Shown here one piece after another: positions 19,701 to 28,968 of a stretch of 64,000 nucleotides of DNA; positions within the stretch are counted from its first letter, which is position 1, and each line of letters opens with the position of its first letter. The notes beneath the pieces are model-generated. The model did not search any database. It saw nothing but the letters and a program-made list of their open reading frames with translations, and had not been told where the DNA came from. A program made the position numbers and the translations under genes. This DNA is from Bacteroidota bacterium (GTDB lineage Bacteria > Bacteroidota > Bacteroidia > B-17B0 > Aurantibacillaceae), in contig JADJDM010000021.1 in assembly GCA_016702705.1 (NCBI GenBank), forward strand, positions 62,001 through 126,000, read 5' to 3'.

Positions 19701-20194
19701 GGCAAAAGATAAAACATCACGCCAAGGCGTGACTAAAAACACCGGTTACATAATTTCGAACCCAACTTATACAAGTGAGAATGACAATTTACAATTGCTT
19801 AGAATAACAGTAACTAACCTTGAAACAAAAATTGACTTTGGATATCAAGCAACCGACTATTATACCAATGGCGGATGGATTGATATAAGTCCAAATACAT
19901 TTCATTCAACCAAAAGGAACAAACAGAAAATTCATTTTAAGTAACGCCACCAACATTCCATATGGCCCTGAAAAATTACATTTCAACTCTAGTATTGAAT
20001 GGCGATATTTTTCATTGCATTTCCCATCAATATTAGAAGTTCATGATTCAAAAAAAATTCTTCTTAACGACACTATAATTCATAATAGAATCAACGCAAT
20101 TGATTTAATTGAGAATGAAATGGGAAATAATAACGATTTTAATTTTTACAAAATACGTTTGGATGAAGAGGATAAAAAGTCAATTATCTATTAA
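19693..20194 (+). CDS. GGW-domain protein, paralogue 1, one frameshift
   Basis: ATG at 19693 inside the end of the WYL gene (MTKAKDKTSRQGVTKN). The first frame stops at 19944, but a one-base change near 19935-19945 continues LSNATNIPYGPEKLHFNSS to a TAA at 20192-20194, giving about 166 residues. The pattern KIDFGY...NGGWIDISPNTF...NIPYGPEKLHF...YFSLHFPS recurs in the protein at 24860 (RIDFRY...GGWVRIDPNCF...GIPISPKSLTF...YYSLFFPP), so the two are paralogues. Beta-rich; function unknown. Confidence 0.55.
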
Positions 20195-20250
20195 CTCTTA
20201 TTTTATTTATCCAGCAATATTTATTAATTTAACCTTTCAATCTTCACAAC

Positions 20251-20589
20251 ATGAGTAAACTTAATGACCTAAAAGAAATTATTAATTCTGGTAAATTCCC
20301 TAATAAATATAATGAGTTTGGAGGAGCAAACTTAATTATTACAAAAAATAAAGATCGTGGATTTCATGAAGGTGATACAATAATATACTCCGAACATGCA
20401 GCTGCTTTAAGCTGGTTGGTTGATCAATTACATGGAATTTACAACGAAGAAATAAATTACGCCAATAAATATAGGTTTTATCCAACTATTGGAGAGTTAA
20501 TAAAAGAATCGCTTACTTCTCAAGATCAAATTATTGAATCAATGCTTTTCGTAGTTGATGAGATAGAAAAAAGATGGGGTTCAAAATAA
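20251..20589 (+). CDS. Protein of unknown function
   Basis: 112 residues, alpha/beta, with an intact frame and a plausible start. GFHEGDTIIYSEHAAALSWL and a helical C-terminus (DQIIESMLFVVDEIEKRWG) are visible; no family recognised. Ends 7 nt before the next small gene, so probably cotranscribed. Confidence 0.6.
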   Translation: MSKLNDLKEIINSGKFPNKYNEFGGANLIITKNKDRGFHEGDTIIYSEHAAALSWLVDQLHGIYNEEINYANKYRFYPTIGELIKESLTSQDQIIESMLFVVDEIEKRWGSK

Positions 20590-20596
20590 TTAAGCA

Positions 20597-20824
20597 ATGA
20601 TAAAAATCCCAAAAGTAACGGTAACATACAAAGGCGAACGCTTAACTTATAAGTTTTTTGATGAGCATCCCGAAATACATCACATGTATCCAAGCAGAAA
20701 AGATTTTATTACCCACCTATATAAACCCTTGCTAGATAAAGCCCAAATATCTTCCGAAAATCAGGTTATTGAAATATCAGAAAATTTGATTTTAGTTAAC
20801 GGAAAACAAGTGATTTTAAAGTAG
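20597..20824 (+). CDS. Small protein of unknown function (75 residues)
   Basis: 75 residues beginning MIKIPKVTVTYKGERLTYKF and ending ISENLILVNGKQVILK. The beta-beta-alpha-beta look is compatible with a small ubiquitin-like or PRTRC-C-like fold, which would be interesting given the JAB-like protein later in the element, but I see no diagnostic motif. Directly after the 20251 gene. Confidence 0.5.
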   Translation: MIKIPKVTVTYKGERLTYKFFDEHPEIHHMYPSRKDFITHLYKPLLDKAQISSENQVIEISENLILVNGKQVILK

Positions 20825-21044
20825 TGCCTCCTACTATTCGCTAAAAATAATTGGCCATTTTCGTTTCAACTAGCCTAAAATCTCAAAATATCTTCAATTT
20901 TATTAAACTATAATTCAATTAGTTACAAACTAAATTAGTTCTTTTTGCCTTATTTAAAGTAAACCGTATTAACAATATGCTTTACTATCTGTTACTTTGT
21001 TCTTGTAAATCAAACGCATCAAATCTTGATTTAAAAAATACAAA

Positions 21045-21779
21045 ATGGGAAAAGTAATTAGCATAATAAACAACCAACTTGGAAGTGGAAAAACTTTCAT
21101 CAGCACCAACCTTGTTGTTCAAATGTCGAGGTCATTATTAAAAGTATTGGTAATAGATATGGATCCTCAAAACGAACTCTCTCAAAATTTTGGGGCGAGA
21201 GAAACAGATGATAATATGTATTTGGCTTTAACGGACAAAGAACATATTGAAACTGTAAAAATTCATCCTGCTGTTGAATTAATACCTGCGTGCTTGGATT
21301 TAATCGGTTGCGAAATCGAACTAGTAACTTATCCAAATAGAGAATATATCCTGGCAGAATTTATTAATAAATACCGTGATGATTATGATTATATAATAAT
21401 TGATAATTCTTCTGGCACAGGTTTATTAGTTGTAAACGCACTAATAGCATCTGATTTGGTTATCGTTCCTGTAGTAGCAGAAATAAATGATATTGAAAGA
21501 AACAAAAAACTAGTTCATGCAATAAATAAAGTAGATGAATTACTAGTTTCAAAAAAATTGAATGTTCGTTTCCTTATAAACAATAAGAGCGCTGATTCAA
21601 CTATTGGCTCATTGAAAAACTCATTAAAAAACTTGTGCAACCCCAAATTTATGAAAACTGAATTGCCACATCTAAATAAATCTAATGTCGTATCTACTCC
21701 TGAATCACCTTGGAACCCATATGAATTAGAAAACATCAATAGTTTTAAATCTCTAGTAACCGAAATACAAACTATCTAA
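21045..21779 (+). CDS. ParA/MinD-family ATPase with a deviant Walker A
   Basis: 244 residues. Walker A reads NNQLGSGKTF, lacking the first signature Lys (KGGxGKT), followed by the switch I region VLVIDMDPQNELSQNFG (MDPQ box) and Walker B-like YDYIIIDNSSG, where the usual DxPP is replaced by DNSSG. ParA proteins position plasmids and integrative elements before cell division, usually with a ParB partner; no ParB is seen next to it. Loss of the signature Lys suggests altered dimerisation or ATP use. It starts a three-gene run with a membrane protein (10 nt away) and a DUF932 protein. Confidence 0.8.
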   Translation: MGKVISIINNQLGSGKTFISTNLVVQMSRSLLKVLVIDMDPQNELSQNFGARETDDNMYLALTDKEHIETVKIHPAVELIPACLDLIGCEIELVTYPNREYILAEFINKYRDDYDYIIIDNSSGTGLLVVNALIASDLVIVPVVAEINDIERNKKLVHAINKVDELLVSKKLNVRFLINNKSADSTIGSLKNSLKNLCNPKFMKTELPHLNKSNVVSTPESPWNPYELENINSFKSLVTEIQTI

Positions 21780-21789
21780 ACTAATCAAC

Positions 21790-22200
21790 ATGAAAAACAA
21801 AAAAACAAGATCAATTATTGAGCAAGTGCTCTTCATTACAATTATTAATGTTATGATATTTAATGATGGGTGGCTTACTTCTACTCATTGGAGTATTGGA
21901 ATTACCATTTCATTTGCCCTTTTCCATTTAGGCGCATTCTTTACACTCTACAAAACAATCACATCAAAAGAATTTAGCTCAGAAAAAGATAAGCTAATAT
22001 TCAATTTTAAAATCAGTGTTTATTTAGTATTTATGAGTGCGCTACTACTAAATAACTTTTTGTTTGCAAACGAGCATCTCCTATTGAATTATTTCCTTTC
22101 ACTTTTCTATTTATTTGCTTCAACAAGCTTTATTTCGGACACGCGCGATTCTTATAAAGAATATAAAAATTCACTAATCACAATTTCTAAAACTGTCTAA
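21790..22200 (+). CDS. Four-helix membrane protein of unknown function
   Basis: 136 residues with about four transmembrane segments (residues roughly 10-27, 33-54, 71-93, 95-115) and a positive tail ending YKNSLITISKTV. No family recognised. It lies between ParA and DUF932 with 10- and 2-nt gaps, so it is part of that operon. Confidence 0.65.
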   Translation: MKNKKTRSIIEQVLFITIINVMIFNDGWLTSTHWSIGITISFALFHLGAFFTLYKTITSKEFSSEKDKLIFNFKISVYLVFMSALLLNNFLFANEHLLLNYFLSLFYLFASTSFISDTRDSYKEYKNSLITISKTV

Positions 22201-22202
22201 TT

Positions 22203-23051
22203 ATGAAAACAGAATTTCAACAAAAAATCGAATGGGATATTTGCACTGAAGCTGTTACCATTAATGGTTGCTTCGCCACTGGTAAAACTGCAATCGTGCG
22301 CAATGATAATGGTAAAGTGCTAGGCATAGTGGGAAAAGATTATTGCCCAGTAAGTAACTCACGCTTAATGCAATTTTCTGATGCATTAACAAGAACGGGC
22401 GAATTCGAATTAAAAGGCTTTGACGAACTAAACAACGGTAAAACAATATTAGCTTATTTACAAAACAAAAATCCTAACCTAAACATTAGCGGTTGTGCAA
22501 TGCGTGAATATCTAATCATTGGTAATTCTCATGATGGCACCAAACCATTTTATATCGGAACAGGCAGCTCACTCATTCGTTGCGAAAATCAGTTTTACTC
22601 AACACTTAAAGTATTTCGAAAAAAACACACCTCGCCTATTTTAGTAAATGATAATGGGATACAAGACATTATAAAACTCTATAAATCAAAAAAAACGAAC
22701 ATATATAGCGCTTTTGATGGAATGGAAAGCGTTAGAGTAAGTGATGAAGCTGTAGAAAGATTAATAAGAGAAATACATAAAATGCTTGCAACTGATAGCC
22801 GAGAAATTAAGGCGGAGAACTTAGGTTGGAGTCCATCAATGATAACATTACGTAATTCGATTAAACGTGAAATGAGAGATCTTGGTAATAATGCTTTCGG
22901 ATTATTTAATGGAGTTACTTGGTACACATCTCACGAAATGCGCAATGCAGGGGCTGATTTTGGAAAGCAAGACAGTACAGCTAATTTAATTAATCAAAAG
23001 GCTTATCGTTTTTGCAATCAATTAAAAAGAAACAATAATCAATTAAACTAA
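22203..23051 (+). CDS. DUF932 (phage/plasmid-type) protein
   Basis: 282 residues. The C-terminal pattern FNGVTWYTSHEMRNAGADFG followed by the NLINQKAYRFCNQL segment and the N-terminal KTAIVRNDNGKVLGIVGKDY match DUF932, a family carried by phages, plasmids and ICEs whose function is not settled. The protein ends just before the artefact-like homopolymer tract at 23080; its last residues (NNNQLN) may therefore be unreliable. Confidence 0.85.
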   Translation: MKTEFQQKIEWDICTEAVTINGCFATGKTAIVRNDNGKVLGIVGKDYCPVSNSRLMQFSDALTRTGEFELKGFDELNNGKTILAYLQNKNPNLNISGCAMREYLIIGNSHDGTKPFYIGTGSSLIRCENQFYSTLKVFRKKHTSPILVNDNGIQDIIKLYKSKKTNIYSAFDGMESVRVSDEAVERLIREIHKMLATDSREIKAENLGWSPSMITLRNSIKREMRDLGNNAFGLFNGVTWYTSHEMRNAGADFGKQDSTANLINQKAYRFCNQLKRNNNQLN

Positions 23052-23079
23052 TTACGTGCAAACTACCTATAATAACAGA

Positions 23080-23650
23080 TTGACAAGGGGTTTTTGGCTT
23101 TTTTTTACCAGGGGGTACCCCCCGGGGTTGGTGGTGATGAAAAGTTTTCTCTTTTTTTTTGGGGGGGGTTCCCCCGGGGGGGGGGTGGTTTTTAAAAGGG
23201 GGTGGTCTTCGGAAAAAAAAAAAATTTGGTTAAGGAAAGAAGGAGGGGGGGAGGGGGGGCCGCGCCCCCTCCTAAAAAAAAATAAAATTAATTCCGGGGT
23301 AGCTTCTATTCTTTTTTTTATTTGGCTTTTTTTTTTTTTTTGAGAAAGAAAAAAGAAAAGGGGGGGGGTTGTATCATTATTTTTTTAAAAATTTTTTTTT
23401 TGGTTTTTCCCGAAAAGGGGGGGGGCCGGGGGGGAGATTTTTTTTATAATTCAAATGAAATAAAAGGGGGGTTGGTGTTTTTTTTTGGGGGGTTTTAAAT
23501 TTACCCAATCCGGGTGGGGGGGGGGAAAATGAGTGATTAGTGTTTTTCAAAAAAAAAAAATAAAAAAAAAAAAATTTTTTCGTTTTGTTGTGTTTTTCTT
23601 GGCTGAAGAATTTGAAGGGGGGGGAGAAGGGAGGGAGGCGGAGAGGAAGG
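23080..23650. other. Artefact-like homopolymer tract (runs of G, T and A)
   Basis: About 570 bp of G, T and A runs (for example a nine-base G run at about 23181 and several T runs of 8-13) with no readable protein on either strand. It is flanked by normal coding sequence on both sides. Open frames here are composition effects. This is most likely bad sequence or a misassembly. Confidence 0.7.
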
Positions 23651-23709
23651 AATAAGTGTCCTAAAATTTGAGCTCGGATAGAAAATTCAAATCCTACAAA
23701 ACTTAACAA

Positions 23710-24219
23710 ATGAAAACATCAATTAAACCAAAGCAATGCTGCCGTTACACTTGGAGCTTATTTCCAAAACTAACAATTAAAAAAGCATTAGAACTTAATC
23801 CTTGGTTGTTCAACAATTCGTACAACTTCCTTTCTTATTATGATGATAAAAACATCATCCCACAAGGAGTTTTTGAAGAAAAGAAAAATTGGATTACAGA
23901 AAATTTTGTTTTGTTCAGTGGGGCAAGAACTAAACTAGCTGATTACATCAACCTTGTTGATTGGGACAATTTTGGCACTTGGTATATATTCCTTTATCCT
24001 GGTGAGTTAAAAGCTGAAAAGCCTGTTATTATTGGCAAGGAAATACTATTAGACAAAGGAAAGGGACAGGATTTGCATGATTATTTTAATCTAAGTAAAG
24101 AATGGGAATTTATTCATGGAATACAAGCCGACATGTTTATTACAAAACAAAAGAACGGAATAATGATTGGAGTTCTTAATGATTTGAATTTATGGTGTGT
24201 AGAAACTGAGATAAACTAA
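23710..24219 (+). CDS. Protein of unknown function
   Basis: 169 residues, beginning MKTSIKPKQCCRYTWSLFPK, with many aromatic residues (WDNFGTWYIFLYPGE) and an alpha/beta look; not recognised. It starts right after the homopolymer tract, so its start could be affected by it. Confidence 0.55.
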   Translation: MKTSIKPKQCCRYTWSLFPKLTIKKALELNPWLFNNSYNFLSYYDDKNIIPQGVFEEKKNWITENFVLFSGARTKLADYINLVDWDNFGTWYIFLYPGELKAEKPVIIGKEILLDKGKGQDLHDYFNLSKEWEFIHGIQADMFITKQKNGIMIGVLNDLNLWCVETEIN

Positions 24220-24224
24220 ATAGC

Positions 24225-24320
24225 ATGAAAATTATAAAAGAAATTTTAATCGATACTTCCGGTTCCGAACGTAATATGCCCCAAGAAAAAAACAAGATTG
24301 AACTTGCCAAAGAAATATGA
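24225..24320 (+). pseudogene. Remnant of a VWA-domain protein (N-terminal stub)
   Basis: A 31-residue ORF, MKIIKEILIDTSGSERNMPQ and a short tail. ILIDTSGS is the MIDAS motif (DxSxS) that starts a von Willebrand A domain, but the frame stops 17 residues later and no continuation is seen. Read as a truncated or frameshifted VWA gene. VWA proteins often pair with AAA+ ATPases, and one follows at 25205. Confidence 0.4.
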
Positions 24321-24424
24321 ATTGATAAAATGTTTCTTGGCGGTTCAGCTAAAGATTCTACATAATGGAAAATCACTTTTAAATCTTATAAAGAATGACA
24401 TCATCATAATTTTAAATATATACA

Positions 24425-24838
24425 ATGGAAGAAAAATTAATTTCATTTTTTATCAGTAGCGAAACTAAATCAATTCCAATTTACAAGTCTTTGTTCAATG
24501 AAGGACTGATTATTATGGATTCTATCACGATAACAAATTTGAAAGGACTTACTGCGCCTCAATTCATAATGAAAAGCACAAGTAAAAGCATTGAAAAACT
24601 GGAACCTCTATTCTTAAAAACGGATATAGTGGGGCGATCTGATAAATTACCTTTACAAAAATTCGATACTTTGATTGCATGCTTTCCTAATAATATAACA
24701 ATTGATTGTGGAAAAATGGAGTTAGAATTAGTGATTGCAAACCTTGAATCAATGGAAAGTGAATCACTTCTTTATGCAACCATACAATATAAAACATTTA
24801 TTGGAGATAACGATGAGGAAATTATTCTTCATTTATAA
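24425..24838 (+). CDS. Protein of unknown function
   Basis: 137 residues, beta-rich (ITITNLKGLTAPQFIMKST, GKMELELVIANLESMESES), intact, with a leader of about 100 bp. No family recognised. Next gene starts 21 nt downstream. Confidence 0.55.
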   Translation: MEEKLISFFISSETKSIPIYKSLFNEGLIIMDSITITNLKGLTAPQFIMKSTSKSIEKLEPLFLKTDIVGRSDKLPLQKFDTLIACFPNNITIDCGKMELELVIANLESMESESLLYATIQYKTFIGDNDEEIILHL

Positions 24839-24859
24839 ATCCAAGAATAAAAAATATAC

Positions 24860-25204
24860 ATGAACGAAAATTCTAAAATAATAAATATCGAATCAGATGA
24901 ACAGCAGGTACGGATAGACTTTCGCTATACCAATTGCCATGGTTTTGGAGGATGGGTTAGAATTGATCCCAACTGCTTTATCCGACCTGTTGGCTCTGAG
25001 GAGAATCTAATATTAGAAAAAGCAGAAGGTATTCCAATATCTCCAAAATCGCTAACGTTTAAAAAGCAAGGAGATGTACTATACTACTCACTGTTCTTTC
25101 CGCCGCTACCAGTAACTGTTGAAGAAATCGACATTATAGAAGATGCCGATGATGATAATTCATTTAACTTTTTAAACGTACCATTAAAACAAAAAACTAC
25201 AATT
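24860..25204 (+). CDS. GGW-domain protein, paralogue 2
   Basis: About 115 residues, sharing RIDFRY, GFGGWVRIDPNCF, ISPKSLTF and YYSLFFPP with the protein at 19693. As read the frame runs straight on into the following AAA+ gene with no stop; an internal ATG at 25205 begins MTTNKTTALKSIEKIA. Either the domain is fused to the ATPase or one indel near 25195 hides the stop codon. The end given is set at that ATG. Confidence 0.5.
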
Positions 25205-26886
25205 ATGACAACAAATAAAACAACAGCTTTAAAAAGCATAGAGAAGATTGCCCTTGAATTGAAAGGCGAAAAGAAAACTCAAAAAGTATTTATTGATGAA
25301 ATAAATAGGCTTGATTCTAAATTAGGAGAAGTATCAGATTATTTAAAACTTACAAAAGAAGAGGTCGCTATTTTTTGCCTTGCAACTTATCTATCTATAA
25401 CTTCTGATTCCTTCTGTATGACTGATTTAAAAAGTCATAGCAATTTTAGTCCATTTGAATTTTACGAAATAAAAAATCTCACAAAAGTCCTCGTAAAAAA
25501 GGTTGGATTGTACAGTGCGGTTGTAAAGGTATTCAACGCGGTCCAAGAAGAATGGAAGAAAAAGTCTACACACTTCCTCAAAACATTTTAGATGCGCTTT
25601 ACAAGAATGAAACTCCTGAAATTAAAAAGAAAGAAATGGATGTTTATCTCGCAGCAGATATGTTGCATAAATGCTTGAGAGATCATTTTGATGATGAAAT
25701 TGTATCAGAAGAAATGTTGGCAATGATAAATGAACTTGAAGAAGAAAACCCGGAAATAAATCCCTTCAAACTTGCAGCTGAACTCCAACTTAATCAGATG
25801 GAAAGGCTTATCCTATACTATGCAGTTACAAAAACTACCATTGGCGAAGAAATTATTGATGTTGATAGGATGATGTCCAATTTTTTTAACTCACAAATGG
25901 AAAGAGCAGTTGTTAGACGCCTGATTTCGAAAAGACAGGGTAAACTTTTCGAAAGTAATCTACTCGAATTTATAAATGAAGACTTTAAAACCGATAAACA
26001 ATTAAAACTAAGTGCTGATGCGGTCAAATTAATTTTTGGTGAAGATGCGTGTTTCCTATCTGAAGATGAGGATTATTCATCAGGTTTATGCAAACTTATT
26101 AAATGTGATGCTATTGTAGAAAAGGAACTATTCTATAATGAAAACGAGCAACAATCAATTAACACTGTATCAGAGTTTCTGAAAAATGAAAAATTTAGTG
26201 AAATAGTAAAACGCTTGGAAGAAAATAAAATGAGACCAGGCCTAACCATTTTATTGCATGGCTACCCAGGAACAGGAAAAACAGAAACCATTTACCAATT
26301 AGCAAGGCAAACAAATAGAAACATATTGCTTGTAGATATTAGTGAAATTAGAGATAAATATGTTGGTGAATCAGAAAAACGATTGAAAGCAGTATTTGAA
26401 ACCTATAAAAATAGCATTAAACATTTTGAGCAAGTTCCAATTTTGTTGTTTAACGAATCGGATGCATTAATTGGAAAACGAATAAACGTAAACAATAGTG
26501 TAGATCAAATGAACAATGCCATGCAAAATATTCTATTGCAAGAATTAGAAGATTTTAGAGGTATACTGATGGCCACTACAAATCTTACATCTAACCTAGA
26601 CGAGGCATTTGAACGTAGATTTTTATTTAAAATAAAATATGCTAAACCGTCTATGGTAGCAAAAAAATCGATTTGGAAAAGTAAACTAACATTTCTTTCT
26701 GATGAAGATGCAAAACAATTAGCTGAAGAATTTGATTTTTCGGGAGGGCAAATTGAAAATATCTCTCGCAAAATATTCCTTGATTCGGTGCTCCATGGAA
26801 AATCATTCTCCATTAAAGATACCATGCAGTACTGCGAAGAGGAAGATCTCTTAAATAAGAACAAAGCAAGGCAAATAGGATTTTAA
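25205..26886 (+). CDS. AAA+ ATPase (26S-proteasome-regulatory/SpoVK-like), one frameshift
   Basis: Rebuilt from two overlapping frames: the first reads to about 25495, then an A-run indel (GTAAAAAAGG) switches to the frame that continues MEEKVYTLPQNILDALYKNE to 26886. The product is about 560 residues. The C-terminal AAA module has Walker A HGYPGTGKTE, Walker B PILLFNESDALIG (Asn-Glu instead of Asp-Glu), sensor 1 MATTNLTSN, and arginine fingers in FERRFLFKI. The N-terminal half is alpha-helical (LTKEEVAIFCLATYLSI). The family unfolds or remodels proteins; here the target is unknown. It stands beside a JAB/MPN-like gene 2.8 kb downstream, recalling proteasome-lid style partnerships. Confidence 0.8.
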
Positions 26887-26905
26887 ACGATAAAACTAAT
26901 TATGT

Positions 26906-27295
26906 ATGAAAGCAATTAATTTCAAAACCGATAATCAATCATTTAAGGAATATTTACATTCATTATGTCCCGAATACTTGATAGAGCATGCAAAAACCAA
27001 TTTGTTTTACGAAGTAATAAATGATGTTATTTTAGAAAACGACTACCTGCACAAGTATTGCCTATCAAGGCTAAACAAAACACGCTCCAAGGCTAGTGAA
27101 AAAAGAATAAAATCAGTTCTCAAAACTAAACTCAAAAAAGCCGATGAAGAATTAAGTGTTCAATTAATGTGTGAATTGTTTCCAAAAAATTTAATAATAG
27201 AAACATTGGTTGATTATACAGATGATGATGCAAGAAAAGATATTCTATACAACCAATACTTATGGTACAATGAAAATAGATTCGAAATAAACTAA
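26906..27295 (+). CDS. Protein of unknown function
   Basis: 129 residues, helical and charged (RSKASEKRIKSVLKTKLKKA), no family recognised. Follows the AAA+ gene by 19 nt. Confidence 0.55.
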   Translation: MKAINFKTDNQSFKEYLHSLCPEYLIEHAKTNLFYEVINDVILENDYLHKYCLSRLNKTRSKASEKRIKSVLKTKLKKADEELSVQLMCELFPKNLIIETLVDYTDDDARKDILYNQYLWYNENRFEIN

Positions 27296-27305
27296 AATAG
27301 TAAAC

Positions 27306-27755
27306 ATGAAAAATATAAAATTAACCCTCAACAAAGATGTATTAAAAAAGGAACATCATTGGCTGAAACGAGATTTTAAGAAAGGAGAGGAGTTTATAAT
27401 GTACTTAGGTTATACGCATGGGTGCATAAGCAAAACAGGCATTGCCTGCTCAACAACTGGCAAGCTTCCCTTTTTTGAATTACCTACAAATCAACTTTCA
27501 TTTACTTATGAAGGAAAAGAGTTTGGTATATTTATGAAAGAAAGAGGATGGAACTACAGAACATACTATTGCAAAGAATTTCCAATGGACCCAATTGAAC
27601 TTCTAACCAAAATACAATCAAATGCTGCATCGGTGGAGTCAAAACCAATCACTTCAGAACAATATAAAGAAAACGAAATTTTGAAAGTTCATGTTGAAGA
27701 CGGAGAAGTTACTTACGAGGGAATCAAACTGGAAGAAATAACACCACTATTTTAA
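27306..27755 (+). CDS. Protein of unknown function
   Basis: 149 residues, beta-rich with Cys residues (GYTHGCISKTGIACSTTGK) and an acidic tail (LKVHVEDGEVTYEGIKLEE). Not recognised. 10 nt after the preceding gene. Confidence 0.55.
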   Translation: MKNIKLTLNKDVLKKEHHWLKRDFKKGEEFIMYLGYTHGCISKTGIACSTTGKLPFFELPTNQLSFTYEGKEFGIFMKERGWNYRTYYCKEFPMDPIELLTKIQSNAASVESKPITSEQYKENEILKVHVEDGEVTYEGIKLEEITPLF

Positions 27756-27765
27756 TCTAAAAATT

Positions 27766-28137
27766 ATGTATTGGTATGAAGTTCTAGAAGCGAAAAAAAA
27801 TAGGATTGTAAAAATTACAACTTTTTATTTTTCTAATTTCTCTGAAGAATCATGTATTGAGTATTCTGAGCAAATGGAAAAAACAATTGATGAATTAATT
27901 TCGCTTGGTCATAACTTAACAATAGATGATTATGACAAAGTTAAATCCTTGAGTGATAAACTAGATGCTTTAGGGGCAATGTACAGAGGAATGCGGTATT
28001 TAGATACACCCGAAAATCAAAAACTAAGTCATTACGACAGATTTATAGGTGGGACCGAAAATGCAAAAAATAGATTCGCAAGAAAACAAAAGGAGATAGA
28101 TGAGGGAATTAAGAATTTTGAATCTGATGACTTTTAA
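27766..28137 (+). CDS. Protein of unknown function
   Basis: 123 residues, helical with an N-terminal beta strand pair (MYWYEVLEAKKNRIVKITTF). No family recognised. 10 nt after the preceding gene. Confidence 0.55.
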   Translation: MYWYEVLEAKKNRIVKITTFYFSNFSEESCIEYSEQMEKTIDELISLGHNLTIDDYDKVKSLSDKLDALGAMYRGMRYLDTPENQKLSHYDRFIGGTENAKNRFARKQKEIDEGIKNFESDDF

Positions 28138-28168
28138 TTGCTAATTAAATAATTTAAAAATGTAAAAG

Positions 28169-28402
28169 ATGGAATCAATGTCATTTGAAGAATTAGCAAA
28201 GCGCGCAAAGGAAATGCTTGCTAAACAAGAACCAGTTACCTTAGAACAAGCGAGAGAACAAGCAATGAGGATAAAGATTCAAAGTTCGAAAGGTTTTAAG
28301 GAACAAGATGTTAAAGGAAATCTCCGGATTTATTATCCCGATTGGGCGGAAGAACAAATAGAAAAAGAGTTTCAGCGCTTAATAGGTTTATATAAAAACT
28401 AG
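28169..28402 (+). CDS. Small protein of unknown function
   Basis: 77 residues, acidic-basic helices (SFEELAKRAKEMLAKQEPVT). No family recognised. Confidence 0.5.
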   Translation: MESMSFEELAKRAKEMLAKQEPVTLEQAREQAMRIKIQSSKGFKEQDVKGNLRIYYPDWAEEQIEKEFQRLIGLYKN

Positions 28403-28406
28403 TAAG

Positions 28407-28580
28407 ATGATTAAACAACATTAAATACTTAAATGAAGCCGCGATCTAAGAGAAGGCTTTGATACACTTTATCTGCGCACTGTTTCAAATGGATACATTG
28501 CTTTATATGATGATATTAAAGAAATTAGTATTTACCAAGATTTTATATTCATAGTTAATTCAATTATAAAACCAATATGA
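28407..28580 (+). pseudogene. Small broken gene overlapping the NTF2-like gene
   Basis: One frame runs MIKQH, stop, ILK, stop, then LREGFDTLYLRTVSNGYIAL and on to a TGA at 28578-28580 that overlaps the next ATG (ATGA). The good 3' part argues for a real gene whose start is damaged by two in-frame stops (28422 and 28434). Unknown function. Confidence 0.35.
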
Positions 28581-28948
28581 CAAATTTAGAAATAGTAAAA
28601 GAAATAGCGAAGGGCTACAATAATCTTGATAGTTCAATTATTGAATCGTTTTCAAGTGATGATATCATTTATGAAAGCCAATGGGTGATAAACTCAATAA
28701 ACGGTTCGAAAGAAGTGTTTTCTTATTTGGCGCACAAATTCGAAATTATTAAAAATTCAGCAACCGAAATGCATGCCGAACTCGCCTATTTTGGTGAAGA
28801 GCCTTGCATTGTTTTAGCCCAAGGTTCAAAGGAAAACCCTGTTGCTACAATTCGAGTAAAAATCGAAGACAATAAAATAGCACGAATAGATATTTGTCAA
28901 ATTCCACATTGGAACGATACCGTTAGAACGAACGAATACCCTAATTAA
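28577..28948 (+). CDS. NTF2-like (SnoaL-type) domain protein
   Basis: 123 residues. The helix-helix-helix N-terminus (EIVKEIAKGYNNLDSSIIES) leading into curved beta strands (IYESQWVINSINGSKEVFSY, PVATIRVKIEDNKIARIDI, CQIPHW) is the NTF2/SnoaL cone fold. The family includes enzymes, stress proteins and polymorphic-toxin immunity proteins, so the function is open. Start overlaps the broken gene before it. Confidence 0.6.
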   Translation: MTNLEIVKEIAKGYNNLDSSIIESFSSDDIIYESQWVINSINGSKEVFSYLAHKFEIIKNSATEMHAELAYFGEEPCIVLAQGSKENPVATIRVKIEDNKIARIDICQIPHWNDTVRTNEYPN

Positions 28949-28968
28949 TATAACCTAATACCAATAAC

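Noticed and set aside
23056..23709. Open frames in the homopolymer tract on both strands
   Set aside because: Runs of G, A and T keep frames open (Gly, Lys, Phe, Pro) without any protein-like pattern.
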